Shown here: positions 12,225 to 22,845 of the stretch, piece by piece
How the letters are laid out: every line of letters starts with the position of its first letter
Numbering within the stretch: the first letter of the stretch is position 1
Source of the DNA: Saccoglossus kowalevskii
Lineage: Eukaryota > Hemichordata > Enteropneusta > Harrimaniidae
Length of the DNA: 33,470 bases
Reading direction: 5' to 3'
Assembly (NCBI RefSeq): GCF_000003605.2
Contig: NW_003136845.1
Location: 12,827-46,296 of the forward strand
Program-made: the position numbers and the translations under genes
Notes under the pieces: generated by a model
Told to the model about the DNA's origin: nothing
What the model saw: only the letters and a program-made list of their open reading frames with translations
The model's database searches: none

Positions 12225-13037
12225 TAAGTAACAAAGGCTCGAGGCGTTCACTGCGCTGCGTTCATTCCCACACCCCCATTTCAGAATTCGAAAACAGTAC
12301 TGAGTTCGTGGAATTGGGGATTTGCGTCTTCGTGGAATAAAGTACAGTGCAACAAATAGATTTATTTGGGGTAGACGACTACGGGTTTTTCCCTACTACC
12401 AAATAAGTATGCGTGTATATTGTAATGATGGTTAACTGGTATCTGTTCGTCGTATTATACGTCATACGCTGAAATTACACACTATATTGCTCAGAAAAAC
12501 TGATCGTGTGTTTTAGTTCGAATTATTCAAATAAAACCTTCAGGCAAAAGTATCGAGTTTTAGATCACGTCACGGTTTGGTAAGTTATCGACACGGTCGA
12601 CCTTATCCTTGTCCATTGGGTCATGGAGGCATATACCTCCATGATTGGATTCACAGGCATTTTATTAAATGTGCGTTACTCTACGATAACACTTGTACGC
12701 CATTTCGCAATGCGACTCACTGTGAATGCTGTGCTATCGGCGGTCAGTGCCTTTTATCAACTTTGGATTCGTTTGAGGATGTAAATATTGACATAGTGTC
12801 TCACAATAAACGTAAAATAAACCCTTGAACCGTCAACTGTATGAGAGGTCATACACCTGGCCCTGATACGCCAGTTTGACACATTATTACTGTATGCTCA
12901 TATGATAAACGTATATAATAGATAACTTTAAAAACACACGCTACACAGGGTTTGGCTTTGCGACCTTCATTAATAACCGATATCAGATTGTTTGACGACA
13001 ATAGGTGTATAAGACAAAAAATACAGCGAGCAATTCA

Positions 13038-13835
13038 GATTAAAAATTAAATAAAAAAATAGTATATTAGTCTTATTCTTGACTCACTGTTATCATAACT
13101 CTGTACTATGGTATTGGTGATATATGAATCGGGTGCCATAGAATGGTACTTGATGGCCAACCAACCTAATCAAATATGTATTTTGCATTGTTCGAGTGCA
13201 AAAATAAGTTATTAGATAATTAGGTTATTAGTACTGTTTTATACGCATGCGCATGGGCCGACCCTGTCAAATCTCGTCATCTGTTTTCGGGTGTGTCTGG
13301 TCGATGTGAAATTGCTTCAGCCATTGGATAACCGAATTAACTGGTGTATGTGTGAAACAACCATGATAAATAAATGGCGGGACTTTGGTGTTGCACATTT
13401 AGGACAGAAATAAAAGACACGCCCACAGTTGGACAACCAATCATTTTATTATTGGTCACGATGTACCACAGATCATCCCCACGCCTTTGAAAACACAACA
13501 TACACAATGGTGGGATGAGCGGCTTCCTTTGTACACAATTTCCAATTCTGCGTCAGATCATAGGTAACTATCACGTATTTATTTGGCCGTTATTTGACAA
13601 ACGTAAAATACCATAATGTTAAGTCGCGGAAATTTAAACCTACTGATACTGATGAAGAATTAAAATTTGCCAAAAAATACTAAATTTGCTATCTCATGGA
13701 AATAAATGAAATCAACATATTTGACAGTATATTAAGTTTTGCGTCGCATGCACACGATTGAAATATCATATAAAATGGGCCTAATATACTAATGTTGTAT
13801 TTATTCAATTGTACGATGTACCACGGATCAATTCA
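13038..13835. mobile_element. ~800-bp insertion in right duplication copy, flanked by CAATTCA
   Basis: The left copy runs continuously from GCGAGAAATTCA to TCATATTAGATTC (near 1292-1316). The right copy is split there, with about 800 bp between two copies of CAATTCA (13031-13037 and 13829-13835). A 7-bp flanking repeat suggests an inserted element with a target-site duplication. No terminal inverted repeats, poly-A tail or coding region are visible, so its class is unknown. A short phrase, GATGTACCAC followed by A or G and GATCA, occurs twice inside or at its edge (about 13461 and 13815). Confidence 0.45.
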
Positions 13836-14797
13836 TCATATTAGATTCATTACTATGATGGGGCACAGTCACTCTATTATTAAAAATTGACATGCTTTAT
13901 ACCTCTAGCAAAGTTTCTAAATAAAGCTAAACAGAAATCAAGTATATGAAAATCATCACCTCCACAATTAGCCTGACAAGTTGGCGTAGGTGGCGCCCTG
14001 GACTGCTGCGATCCCCACCAACGCCTGACAGAATAGTGTAGTTTTCTCTTATCTCCGACAACTTTTTGTCGGCACCAATCAGATTTCAGAAACTGTTGAT
14101 TTTGACATCCGTCATAATTTAACCATTCACGAAGCGTTGCGATTGTTGAGACAACAACTTATCACTTCTGATCGTCTTCCTGCCCATTGTTTACCATTGG
14201 TCGGGGTCGCAGCGGCTCGAACTGAACGCGTTTAGTGTACGGTAACTTGTACTAACTCGGAGCGGCTCGGACCAGTTGGATCCGATTAAATGCTGCTGTG
14301 TATACGGGGTGAACGACCGTCACCCACAGTTCAGCTACGCCGATTTATAGTAGTTATAGAGACCATAAATAAATACATTGACCTTGCCTATGGTATTTAT
14401 TGCCAAACTAATCACGTGACTTCTATTCAGTGAGTACACGCTGTTTTACGATACTCTAACAATCAGGTAATATAAACATTATTATGCATATGACTGCTCA
14501 TGCGCAACTAACCATTTAGTTTTTCGCAAAGGGCCTAAACTCGGTTCTAGTATCTTGTTACTGCACTACTGTGACTTAGCCTCGGCTACTCGATGGACGC
14601 CAGGTGAGCCTCTTGCAGTGTCCCCAGAGTATCACAGATACTGCTGAGATCATTATAACAAACGGGAACGGCAGCCACCATATATACGCGTAAATGGGGT
14701 GGGAATTTACTCTACAATGAACCATGCGCTGTAGACCAATTGCCAAACAAACCAAAGTTAAACGGAATAACTACAAAAACAGTCCCACATGTAGCAA

Positions 14798-15030
14798 CAA
14801 ATAAGTCAATTAAACCATATCTAAACGGAATAACCAAAGAACTAATTAAATCTATCAGCAAGGGTACAAAGCTTGGTAATAGATAAGTCTTCATTATTTA
14901 GGTTGAAATGTTAGAAGTCAGCTGGGTTGTCAAGTTAACGCGAGTTGATTTCACCATGCAGTGATAAGATAATATATATACTATTTTAGTCAATGTCTTA
15001 CACAACGCCAGTACATAATTTGCTCAGGTC
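14798..15030. other. Intergenic spacer between two duplications
   Basis: Short AT-rich spacer between the end of the 11320-14797 duplication and the start of the 15031-16222 duplication. Nothing recognised. Confidence 0.5.
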
Positions 15031-16222
15031 TAGTGTCTACGTGACCCAATTCAAGAACGATTGAATCCGGAAACAAAAACAAACATAATTTACGAGGAAA
15101 AAACGCTCGTTATCAGCTCAATAGTAACTATTAAACAAGTACTATGCTATCAACTTCACTCATACCAGACTGGGTTATTGTGCACGGCTCTCCATCTATT
15201 ACGCCATCAAACGTCATAAGCTACCAGTTAAGTTATAATCTACAAACAGCTTGCAATTGCCAATGAAGACACGATAATTGGATTGCATTTTTTGTTTCAT
15301 CGGTCATTAACAATAAACGCTCGAGATATATATTTATTTGTTTTATTATCTCAAACTCGCGCTGCGTGACGTCTGTGGCAATTCTTGGGTACATTAATTA
15401 ATGAGTGTATGCATGCAAGCGGGTGGGTAATAAATAATTCTCAATTGAAAATAACAATAATGAAGAAATGGTTAAGTATTGAAATGAGTGTGTTTAATGG
15501 AGGAACATAAAACCCATCTAAACCCGAACTGTATAGATGAAATAGCATTGAAAAAAGTGAATGGTCTAATTCACCGTGCATAATACGTTATTAAAAGATT
15601 TAAACTTTGCAATTCCGATCCATGTTACGTCGCAGTGTGGTATGCCTCATTGCGCTAGACTGAGAAGGCGTCTGTTCGAAGGAGGAACGAGACGTCATTT
15701 AAGTATTAGTAACGTCTTACATGGACTGGGGGCATGTCCTCCTTCACAAACTTATTGTATTACCCCTTTTGTTTATCATTGAGACATTCTTCATATCAGA
15801 CCCAGCTGTCGAAAAATGCTAAAATGCATTATGTTACCCTTTACGGTGCAGGAACTTAAGCGGGAAGTGAGAAGTTACCTGTCTCGAGTAAGCGGGAAGC
15901 TAGTAATTTGAAAATTGAGTTAAACTATGTAATTATATAAGCCCCTGTTGACTATTTGTCATATTCACATCGCAACGATAAATAATAACTTACGATATTC
16001 ACAGCATGTACCGTGCCACTCATCCTCACAACTACAACTCGATGTTAGAGGGATACCGTGGCCTTGACATCCGGGGTTGTTACATGATTGAGATCTGGTA
16101 AGTGGATCCGTACACGAACCGCCACAGCTAGCAGAAGTTGTCACAGCTCGGGTACTTGTTTGAGTTCCAGTCGCCCCACACTGAACAGAACAGGCTACCC
16201 ATGAAGACCAATCACTGAGAAC
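15031..16222. repeat. Tandem segmental duplication, copy 1 (partner 17475-18537)
   Basis: The segment aligns to 17475-18537 from the shared CTACGTGACC phrase through the shared TSP1 exon. Copy 2 lacks about 130 bp that copy 1 has near 15480-15615. At the TSP1 end, identity stops abruptly after the bases GAGAACAC inside the exon, so copy 1 contains only the 3' portion of the gene. The period is about 2.4 kb. The open frame at 15576-15782 is not preserved in copy 2. Confidence 0.8.
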
Positions 16223-16250
16223 ACCATGATAATATGGTGCAAAATGTTCT
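15994..16250 (-). pseudogene. 5'-truncated TSP1/EGF-like copy B (orphan exon or pseudogene)
   Basis: The minus strand encodes an intact TSP1 domain and EGF-like Cys tail almost identical to copy C. It runs from the V-L-S-D-W-S-S-W start to the same phase-1 GTAAGT donor (15988-15993). The signal peptide, poly-Arg run and the first two cysteines are missing; homology to copy C stops at about 16222. Upstream the frame stays open for about 40 further codons without an in-frame ATG and contains a different stretch (C-R-E-H-F-A-P-Y-Y-H-G). A possible acceptor (TATTGCAG) lies at 16251-16252 but would give a phase-2 entry. It may be a dead partial duplicate, or an exon captured by an unseen upstream first exon. 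No stop codon or frameshift interrupts the domain itself. Confidence 0.65.
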
Positions 16251-17474
16251 CTGCAATATTGAAAGTTCTGTGTGTGTGACCTCTGTCTAGGCGTTAAGTT
16301 GACAGATAAATTTGATTTATGAGTAATATAGACTATTTATTGACATGACGTAATGTTATTAAAACCGCTGATTCATTGTAATATAAGTAAATCCGAAGTC
16401 CTTTTCCAAAGTGGTTGGACCAATTCTATCGAATAGCATATTTGATTCTATATTTGTCAGTGATCGATGATTCGTACTGTCATTTGTTTCGTTAAAATGT
16501 CACACACAAGTCGATCAGGGTGGTGATATGCCTATTAAATGGATGGAGCACAAGGAAAACCAGTCAGGGGTAGAATGACTCACTAGAACTCGAGAACCAC
16601 CGTATTAACAAACAAATAATTTAATATTATATCCGCGTATTAAATATTAATCTACATGTTAATGGACATTATTGTCTATCATCTCGTCATTTATCGATTT
16701 CTGTCGCCCTCAATCAATCAGCAGAATTGTACAGAGGAATCCAGTTACCGGTGATACTCACATGTTCTCCTAGTTCGCGTACAATGGTTTCATTGAATCA
16801 AAACATTTATTTCCGCGTTACAACAACAAGAATTCACTGACGCAGACTAGCTTGTTAGAAGCCGTTCATGCATTTGGTTTGTTATCGCGTGAAATCAAAT
16901 ACGACCTCCAAGATGCAAGCTTAATAGTAGACTTACCGGTTTGTGGGTAGAGGGATGAACGAATACGAAACCGTGTGAGCGGATGACAAATTATAATTTG
17001 GACATTTACTTATAGCAACGTTGCCCCCAAACTAGTATACATCACAGGAATAAAGCTTTCCCATTAATCTAGTGACGAAGGAAATGGGTTTAAGGGTTCC
17101 TCAGAACGTCGATAATATTTTATTAATAGTCATTTATCAATAAATATTACATTTTTGTGATACACAGTCGGGGGGGGGCATTGCAATCACGCACACACGT
17201 CTTTCAGATGCCACAGAAGCAACCCAATACTAGAGGGCGCAATTTATCAGAATCGTGCAGTGATTTCCTGAAGGTAGAAGAAAATGTTGAGATTATAGGG
17301 GAGAGGGTGGTTAGCCTTCTAGAACTGTGAAACGCATTTCGCCTTGAGAAGAGTATTTTTAAGGTTCATCACTCGTTGGCAGCACCTTGGCGATCGTAGT
17401 GCATAATAATTAATGCCGTTGGGGCAGCATAACAAACAAGAACAGCTACAGCCTGGAAATCGAGACTACCATAT
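16251..17474. other. Intergenic, no supported gene
   Basis: Includes a 9-G run at about 17170-17178. It also lies downstream of copy C on the minus strand, so it could hold a 3' exon of that gene, but none was identified. Confidence 0.45.
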
Positions 17475-18537
17475 CCAGTGCCTACGTGACCTAATTTCTA
17501 GAACGAGTGAACCCGGAAACAAGAACAAACATAATTTACGCGGGAATAAACGTTCCTTATCGAGTAAATAGATCACCACTAAACAAGTACTATGCTATCA
17601 ACTTCACTCATACCAGACTGGGTTATTGTGGAAGGCTCTCCGTCTATTACGCCATCAAACGTCAGAAGCTACCAGTTAAGTTATAATCTACAAACAGCTT
17701 GCAATTGCCAATGAAGACACGATAATTTGATTATTATAACTATTATTTCATCGATCATTAACAATAACGCGCGTGATATATATTTATTTGTTTTATAATT
17801 TCAAACTCGCGCGGTGTGACGTCTGATGCAACTCTTGGGTACATTAATAAATGAGTGTATGCATGCAAGAAGGTGGTTAATACATTATTCTCACTTGAAA
17901 ATAACAGTAATGAAGAATGATTAACGATCCGTGTTATGTCGCAGTATTGTATGCCTCATTGCGCTACACTGAGAAGGCGTCAGTTCGAAGGAGGAACTAA
18001 ACGTTATTTTAGTACATTGTATTAGTAACGTCTTACATGGACTGGGGGCATTTCCTCCTCCACAAACTTATTGTATTTCTCATTTTGTTTATCATTGAGA
18101 CATTCTTAATATCAGCCTCAGCTGTGTTTCTACATTGCAAAACCGTTACCTTTCTACGCTGCCGGTAATTAAGCGGGAAGTGAGAAGTTATCTGTCTCGA
18201 GTAAGCGGAAAGCCTGTAATTTGAAAATTCGGTTAAACTATGTAATTATACAAGTCCCTGTTGACTACTTGTATATTAACATCGCAACGATATATAATAA
18301 CTTACGATATTCACAGCATGTACCGTGCCACTCATCCTCACAACTACAACTCGATGTTAGAGGGATACCGTGGCCGTGGCATCCGGGGTTGTTACATGAT
18401 TGGGATCTAGTAAGTGGATCCGTACACGAACCACCACAGCTAGCAGAAGTTGTCACAGTTCGGGTACTTGTTTGAGTTCCAGTCGTCCCACACTGAACAG
18501 AGCAGGCTTCCCATGAAGACCAATCACTGAGAACACA
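17475..18537. repeat. Tandem segmental duplication, copy 2 (partner 15031-16222)
   Basis: This is the counterpart of 15031-16222, including the intron and downstream flank of TSP1 copy C. Both copies contain the same stretches around the CTCGAGTAAGCGG motif, the GACTGGGGGCAT motif and the AATTGCCAATGAAGACACGA motif. Small indels show that it is not a recent duplication. Confidence 0.8.
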
Positions 18538-18660
18538 ATTCGTTGGGCTGCAAGATGGCGAACGACGACGACGACGGCGCCGGCTGTCCCAGAACGTGCT
18601 AATACTGTCGATTAGTAATACAATTATTAGCAGCACAGTTATAAAACGTTTGAACTGCAT
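18306..18660 (-). CDS. Small secreted poly-Arg/TSP1/EGF-like protein, copy C (first coding exon)
   Basis: The exon gives 118 codons plus one base. A strongly hydrophobic signal peptide covers residues 1-22, followed by a W-D-S linker and seven arginines (27-33). The TSP1 domain covers about 37-94, with WSSW at 47-50 and cysteines 53, 57, 75, 79, 89 and 94, preceded by C37 and C42. The EGF-like tail has C105, C107, C115 and C116. The cysteine number (12) and spacing match copy A, although the sequences have diverged considerably. The donor GTAAGT is at 18300-18305, phase 1. A possible terminal exon lies only 92 bp away (18188-18213): an AATTACAG acceptor followed by eight codons and TAA. Copy B does not preserve that frame, so this is weak. 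If unspliced, translation would continue about 13 residues to a stop at 18265. Probably a secreted extracellular protein; its function is not known. Confidence 0.85.
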
Positions 18661-19969
18661 GGTGAATCAAACGTGCAATGTGATGCAGTTGATACTCATG
18701 GTACCTGTGACGCCCTCATTGGATGGATCGAGGCACGGCATTGAGATAAACAATATTGTGTTACTAGGAAAGTAAACGATATTGTTCTCGCACGATCCAA
18801 TCAGAGAGTATAAGGAAGTACTTTTCCACTAACTATTAATAGCACATTTTTTGATTATTATCCTATATGAATATGGCCACCCATTTGTTGACAGGTTGAA
18901 CCCGGAAATAGTCTGCAAATATTCGAGATAGTAATGAGCTAAGCCGATCTGAGATAAGCGCGTATTTGTGTATTATAAAGGCCAACAATTTCACCAATTT
19001 CGGCTACTCTGATTAATGCGACTGTTCACAATTCGTTGATAGAATGGCATACGCGATTTGCAAATGGCATAGTCACATACGAGCAGCTTCTCTCAAATGC
19101 CGCGGATACTGTCGATGTGGATGTATTTTCAGAATGCGATTCCCATGTCACATCCTACCTCGCACTATGTTATTCGTCACTAGTATTAGTATTTCGAGAA
19201 TAATCATAACAGTGCTAGGCGTTCGGGACGTGGGGGAATACTAGTAAATATTGAAAAGCGCTTAGAAATAGCTAATGTTGCTTAGCGGAAGGTTCCATCA
19301 AATAATTGGCAAATAGTAAATAAATAAAGGGCCCGGTACGCGAACGGTATTTCCACCGAAAAAGTGACGCTGTGATTTTTCCTGCCATTAATGGTCGGTG
19401 GTCGTCACGCAACGTCCTGTTCGATATGGGACTCAAAGCTTAAAACGTATACAACGCGTGAAAATACATTGTTTATTTACATGAAATTCGAACACGCGCT
19501 GCGCGACCACCAACGCCACTGTGAATGGAAATATTAAATAATTAGTACAGATACCCGAACTATCTTTTAACTTTCAAATACATGTAGCTATCCACAACTA
19601 CCTAATTACTCTGTTAAAAAGTGTCGGTCACGCCCGCCTTGAAATTTGAAAAAAAACAATTGACATCCGTCATCATACCACTGTTCTGTCGGTTGATACA
19701 TGTTGGTACACTTGACTGAATCCGTATTTTTTCAATATGTTTCTAATGGACTCGAAGCTAACAAAACAATCACAGGCTTTGAAAGCTGTAGAATCAATTC
19801 GGCACGCTGCCTATATGTCACACCGGTGTTGGTAACAGACAGGAGAATATAACTCGAAACTGAATACAATTCTCGACTGAATTTGATATTGATGTTCAGC
19901 CACATCCCCAGTGAGTTACTTCTATTGAATATTTGCTGAATAATACAAATTAACATCAGTAAGACTTAC
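18661..19969. other. Intergenic between TSP1 copies C and D
   Basis: Contains the upstream flank of copy C and the expected intron and 3' region of copy D. No terminal exon for copy D was recognised. The open frames at 19044-19244 and 19732-19956 have no supporting features. Confidence 0.45.
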
Positions 19970-20314
19970 GTTTATCGCAACATGTATCCCACCATTCATC
20001 TACACAGCTACACGATGACGTGAGTGGAGAACCATGGTCATTACAACCTGGGTTATTACAGTCTTGGAATTCACTCATATGATACGAGCACGACCCACCA
20101 CAACTTTGACCAACAGTTTTGTGACGCGTTCTTTCCTGTGTACCGGACGTGCCGCAAGGTGCAGAACATGCACCCCAGACACTCCATCCCTAACTTGACA
20201 GTTTGAGGGGCTACAAGAACGGCGGCGTCTTCTCCGTCCCCACCAAGCGGCAGTGTTGTCCAAGTTTACGGATATGATCAGGACAAGTGTTAACAGTATT
20301 AAACTCAGCTTCAT
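19970..20314 (-). pseudogene. Poly-Arg/TSP1/EGF-like copy D with a single-base frameshift
   Basis: This is the closest relative of copy A. The start context and signal peptide are similar, followed by W-W-G, six arginines (residues 27-32), and C-S-P-S-N-C-Q-V. At about 20189-20190 one base is missing relative to copy A, shifting the frame at residue 42 and leading to a stop at 20075-20077. Beyond the indel, the original frame remains free of stop codons and keeps all TSP1 and EGF-like cysteines up to the same phase-1 donor GTAAGT (19964-19969). The break is therefore either very recent, a polymorphism, or a sequence error. An ATG ten codons further upstream (20344) is in frame, but homology to copy A starts at 20314. 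Confidence 0.75.
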
Positions 20315-21060
20315 ACTTAATGTGCACAGAGATTTTCCCGACACGCAAATTACAATTTAACTTGTATTGCAGTCTCGCTGTACAGAATATACATATGTCG
20401 TTAATAAGCGCACAAGGCCAAGTACACCGAGAACACAAAATAACATCTAAATTAATATCTTCAAGTCACGCCCCAGCAAAGACAATTTTACAGGTCTGTG
20501 CATGCGCGTTGAAACAAGCTTGATTCGGTACTCTTGCACCAATCAATGAACGCCCTGAGCCTGCACCTCATCAGTACAGCTGGTCCCACGCATGCGCCAG
20601 TACGTGAAGCGTCAAAATACTACCACCCCTTCAAAAACACACACAATAGAGTACAATGAGGACCAACGTAAAACCAAATATATTTATGTTAATGGAGACA
20701 TGAACAAACACTAAGTTGCAATCAATGAATATCGTCATACCCGGCGTGACGGACAAGAACCATATAATTGTATAAATGAAGCCAAGCCTGTACACTATGT
20801 TATAGAATCGTAAACAGTCTGGAAATTCCAGATTTAATATAAACATGCCTATATGAAATCAGTTGTATGACCTGTAGGTTCATTTCTAATGCTATTTCAC
20901 TTTGTACATAACATTAGTGTTGCATAGGGGCCTATCCTAAAACCTATTCTAATTGTGGTTATTCAAGCTGCTTTAGATCATAGACTATTTGTAGTTGGGG
21001 ATACGAACACAATGGTTTGTGTACGGTAACCTGGGTGCGGTGCTGAACCGTATATTGCAG
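20315..21060. other. Intergenic, no supported gene
   Basis: Upstream flank of copy D. No clear TATA motif was seen. Short open frames on both strands (for example 20631-20846) show no recognisable domain. Confidence 0.45.
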
Positions 21061-21340
21061 AGATTTTCAATAGACTGCTTTTGTAAAAGAAATCACTGTA
21101 AGGCACCACCTGGTCGTTATATTTCACCTACAATGTTTAACACAACACAAGGTTGAACCAGGAAATGACCTTTGCTAACCTGTCGATCTGTCCGAATGTC
21201 AGCAATTTGCTGAGTATAGTACTTTTAGTTGTGAGTGACTATCCTTCTTGTGGACCAAAATCGTGACTGAAGGCCGGTTTACACGATAATATATAGTAGA
21301 TCAGATACGTCTGATACGACAAGTCCGACTTTGTAATCGC
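21061..21340. repeat. Repeat downstream of family-2 gene 1 (partner 24337-24796)
   Basis: Shares with 24337-24796 the ordered blocks TTTTCAATAGACTG, ATCA(C/T)TGTAAGGC, GCTGAGTATAGT, TTGTGGACC, GAAGGCCG and CTGATACGA. Each copy lies downstream (minus-strand sense) of a family-2 gene, so it may be part of the same tandem duplication, or it may be a dispersed repeat. This copy lacks the SINE. Confidence 0.6.
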
Positions 21341-21866
21341 CACTTTGATTTTTGAGCAGACATTTAAAAAAAAACATACTTAATTTCTCATCCGATATCA
21401 GATCCAATGTTTTAATTATAGGACGTGTTCTATTTCATCATTGTGTAAATTGGTTTAACACTTTATCACGCATGAAAACAGTTATACATTAGCTGGCTGG
21501 TCTTTGATAGGAGAGTCCAGAAAAAAAATCTGTTTCAAACATCGTGTTCCTATGAGAATTAAAACTGAAAGAATCAACGGACATGCCATCAGTACACACC
21601 ATGCACACTTTCAGATGATATTCTGTCATTAACTGTGATGAAGAATAATTTAATTTAATTTATTATGCGAAAAATACTGTAATTTCCACAGTAAGAACCT
21701 GTCTTTAGTTACATCCATTGAAGGGAATATGAATACCATGAATCAATCATCAAATAAAAAGTCACATGTTCACCCATATCTTTAGAAATATACTTACAAC
21801 ATTCATAAAGACATTAGAAAAAACACAGAACAATCCTATCATTAAGGCAAGGTAAATATATTCACC

Positions 21867-21872
21867 TTTATT
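21867..21872 (-). terminator. Polyadenylation signal of family-2 gene 1
   Basis: AATAAA on the minus strand, 53 bp downstream of the stop codon at 21926-21928. The spacing is suitable for a short 3' UTR. No equivalent hexamer was spotted at gene 2. Confidence 0.5.
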
Positions 21873-21925
21873 GTAGTTAGTCCAGATTGAAGTACAAAAT
21901 ACACTTGAATACAATTATAAATCAA

Positions 21926-22807
21926 TCAGTACATCCTACCGTTACATTGGTATGAGTCGCAATATCCTTCACAATCTTCCTGATAGTAACTATAGTAGTA
22001 TTCTGTATAGTACTGCTGCTGGTATTTATAAGCCGTTCTGTATGGTGCAATAAAATCCATAAACAAGTTACATCATCCAAAACCACGTAACCAAAATCGC
22101 CTATTATTTACATTAATCCAAACTCACCGGTTTTAATTATGGCGTTTTGTGTTGCTATTCACTAGGCACGCATTCACAAATACAACAATACTGACAGTTG
22201 TTGTTGTCACTCCAATTCGTATGTTCTTATGATTATATATATTTATCTTTCGTTTCCGAAATTGTGTCTGCCATTTTGATGTGGATGACTTAAAGCCTGG
22301 CCAGAGTACATTATGAAATGATTTCATTTTAACCTACTCAATTGTCGATATTAGCAGACGTTGCCCATTTCATATTTCTTTAAACTTTAAACTGTTAAAA
22401 GGACAAATTGAAAAGCGGACATTTGTGGATAAAACGTACCTGTATCGCGTGCAGCTATCCCAGAAATTCCAAAATCCACAGCCCGTCGAATACCGACTTG
22501 CGTAAGAAACATATATCGATCTAGACAACTGCCGACTCAAGGTACTGCGGAAAGTACAACTGTTTGGCCTATAAAATAGAAGTTAGATAGAGTTATGCAT
22601 GAAATGTATCAATATATCTTCATTGCACTGATACTGAATGCAGTAAATTTATCAATCGGTGTGCTAGATTATATTGGTTAATGTGTACGACTGTCATGTA
22701 TACGTTTGTATTTATATAACAAGTGTACAGGGAACTCACCATGCACATGTCTTCTCCGTACTGCAATACAGGAAAAGAATGAAAACAAAAACTTCCGCAC
22801 AAGTCAT
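21926..22807 (-). CDS. Secreted six-Cys EMI-like, Tyr-rich small protein, gene 1 (3 exons)
   Basis: I reconstructed three exons: 22740-22807, 22440-22568 and 21926-22037. Introns are phase 2, with donors GTGAGT and GTACGT and acceptors TTTTATAG and CCATACAG. Together they encode 102 residues. Residues 1-22 are a signal peptide. Exon 2 (about 23-65) carries C27, C53 and C62 with S-R-Q-L-S-R-S-I and C-G-F-W motifs. Exon 3 (66-102) starts R-T-A-Y, holds 12 tyrosines in 36 codons and C88, C92 and C97, and ends with TGA. The support is the paralogue at 26473-28410, which conserves all three exons, both splice phases and all six mature cysteines. The spacing, with a Tyr/Arg-rich Y-R-T-x-Y segment between the third and fourth cysteines, resembles EMI domains of MEGF/emilin-type proteins, but without the following EGF repeats; this is inference. 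A GTAGGA after the last cysteine could be a weak extra donor. Extracellular; role unknown. Confidence 0.75.
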
Positions 22808-22829
22808 TTTGATTTTCAATTGCGATACT

Positions 22830-22845
22830 GCCCTGTTAGTCATAA
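22830..22845 (-). promoter_or_regulatory. Conserved 16-nt block upstream of family-2 gene 1
   Basis: Minus strand TTATGACTAACAGGGC, 22 bp before the ATG. It matches 15 of 16 bases upstream of gene 2 (28427-28442), while the sequence between it and the ATG differs. It is a candidate core-promoter or 5' UTR element. The partly TATA-like TTATGA makes a promoter role possible but unproven. Confidence 0.35.

Larger units (their letters stand above)
11320..14797. repeat. Segmental duplication, right copy (partner 1-2427)
   Basis: This is the paralogue of the left end of the window, collinear except for insertions absent from the partner: the MITE at 11778-12224 and the segment 13038-13835. It also has a unique block at about 13960-14210 where the left copy carries different sequence. 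It lies directly upstream (minus-strand sense) of TSP1 copy A, so the duplication may have involved the TSP1 gene's 5' flank. No conserved reading frame was found across the two copies. Confidence 0.8.

Noticed and set aside
20024-20206. Plus-strand open frame opposite TSP1 copy D (also 10696-10971 opposite copy A and 18221-18475 opposite copy C)
   Set aside because: These are antisense shadows of the minus-strand TSP1 exons. The Cys/Trp pattern and signal peptide are on the minus strand.
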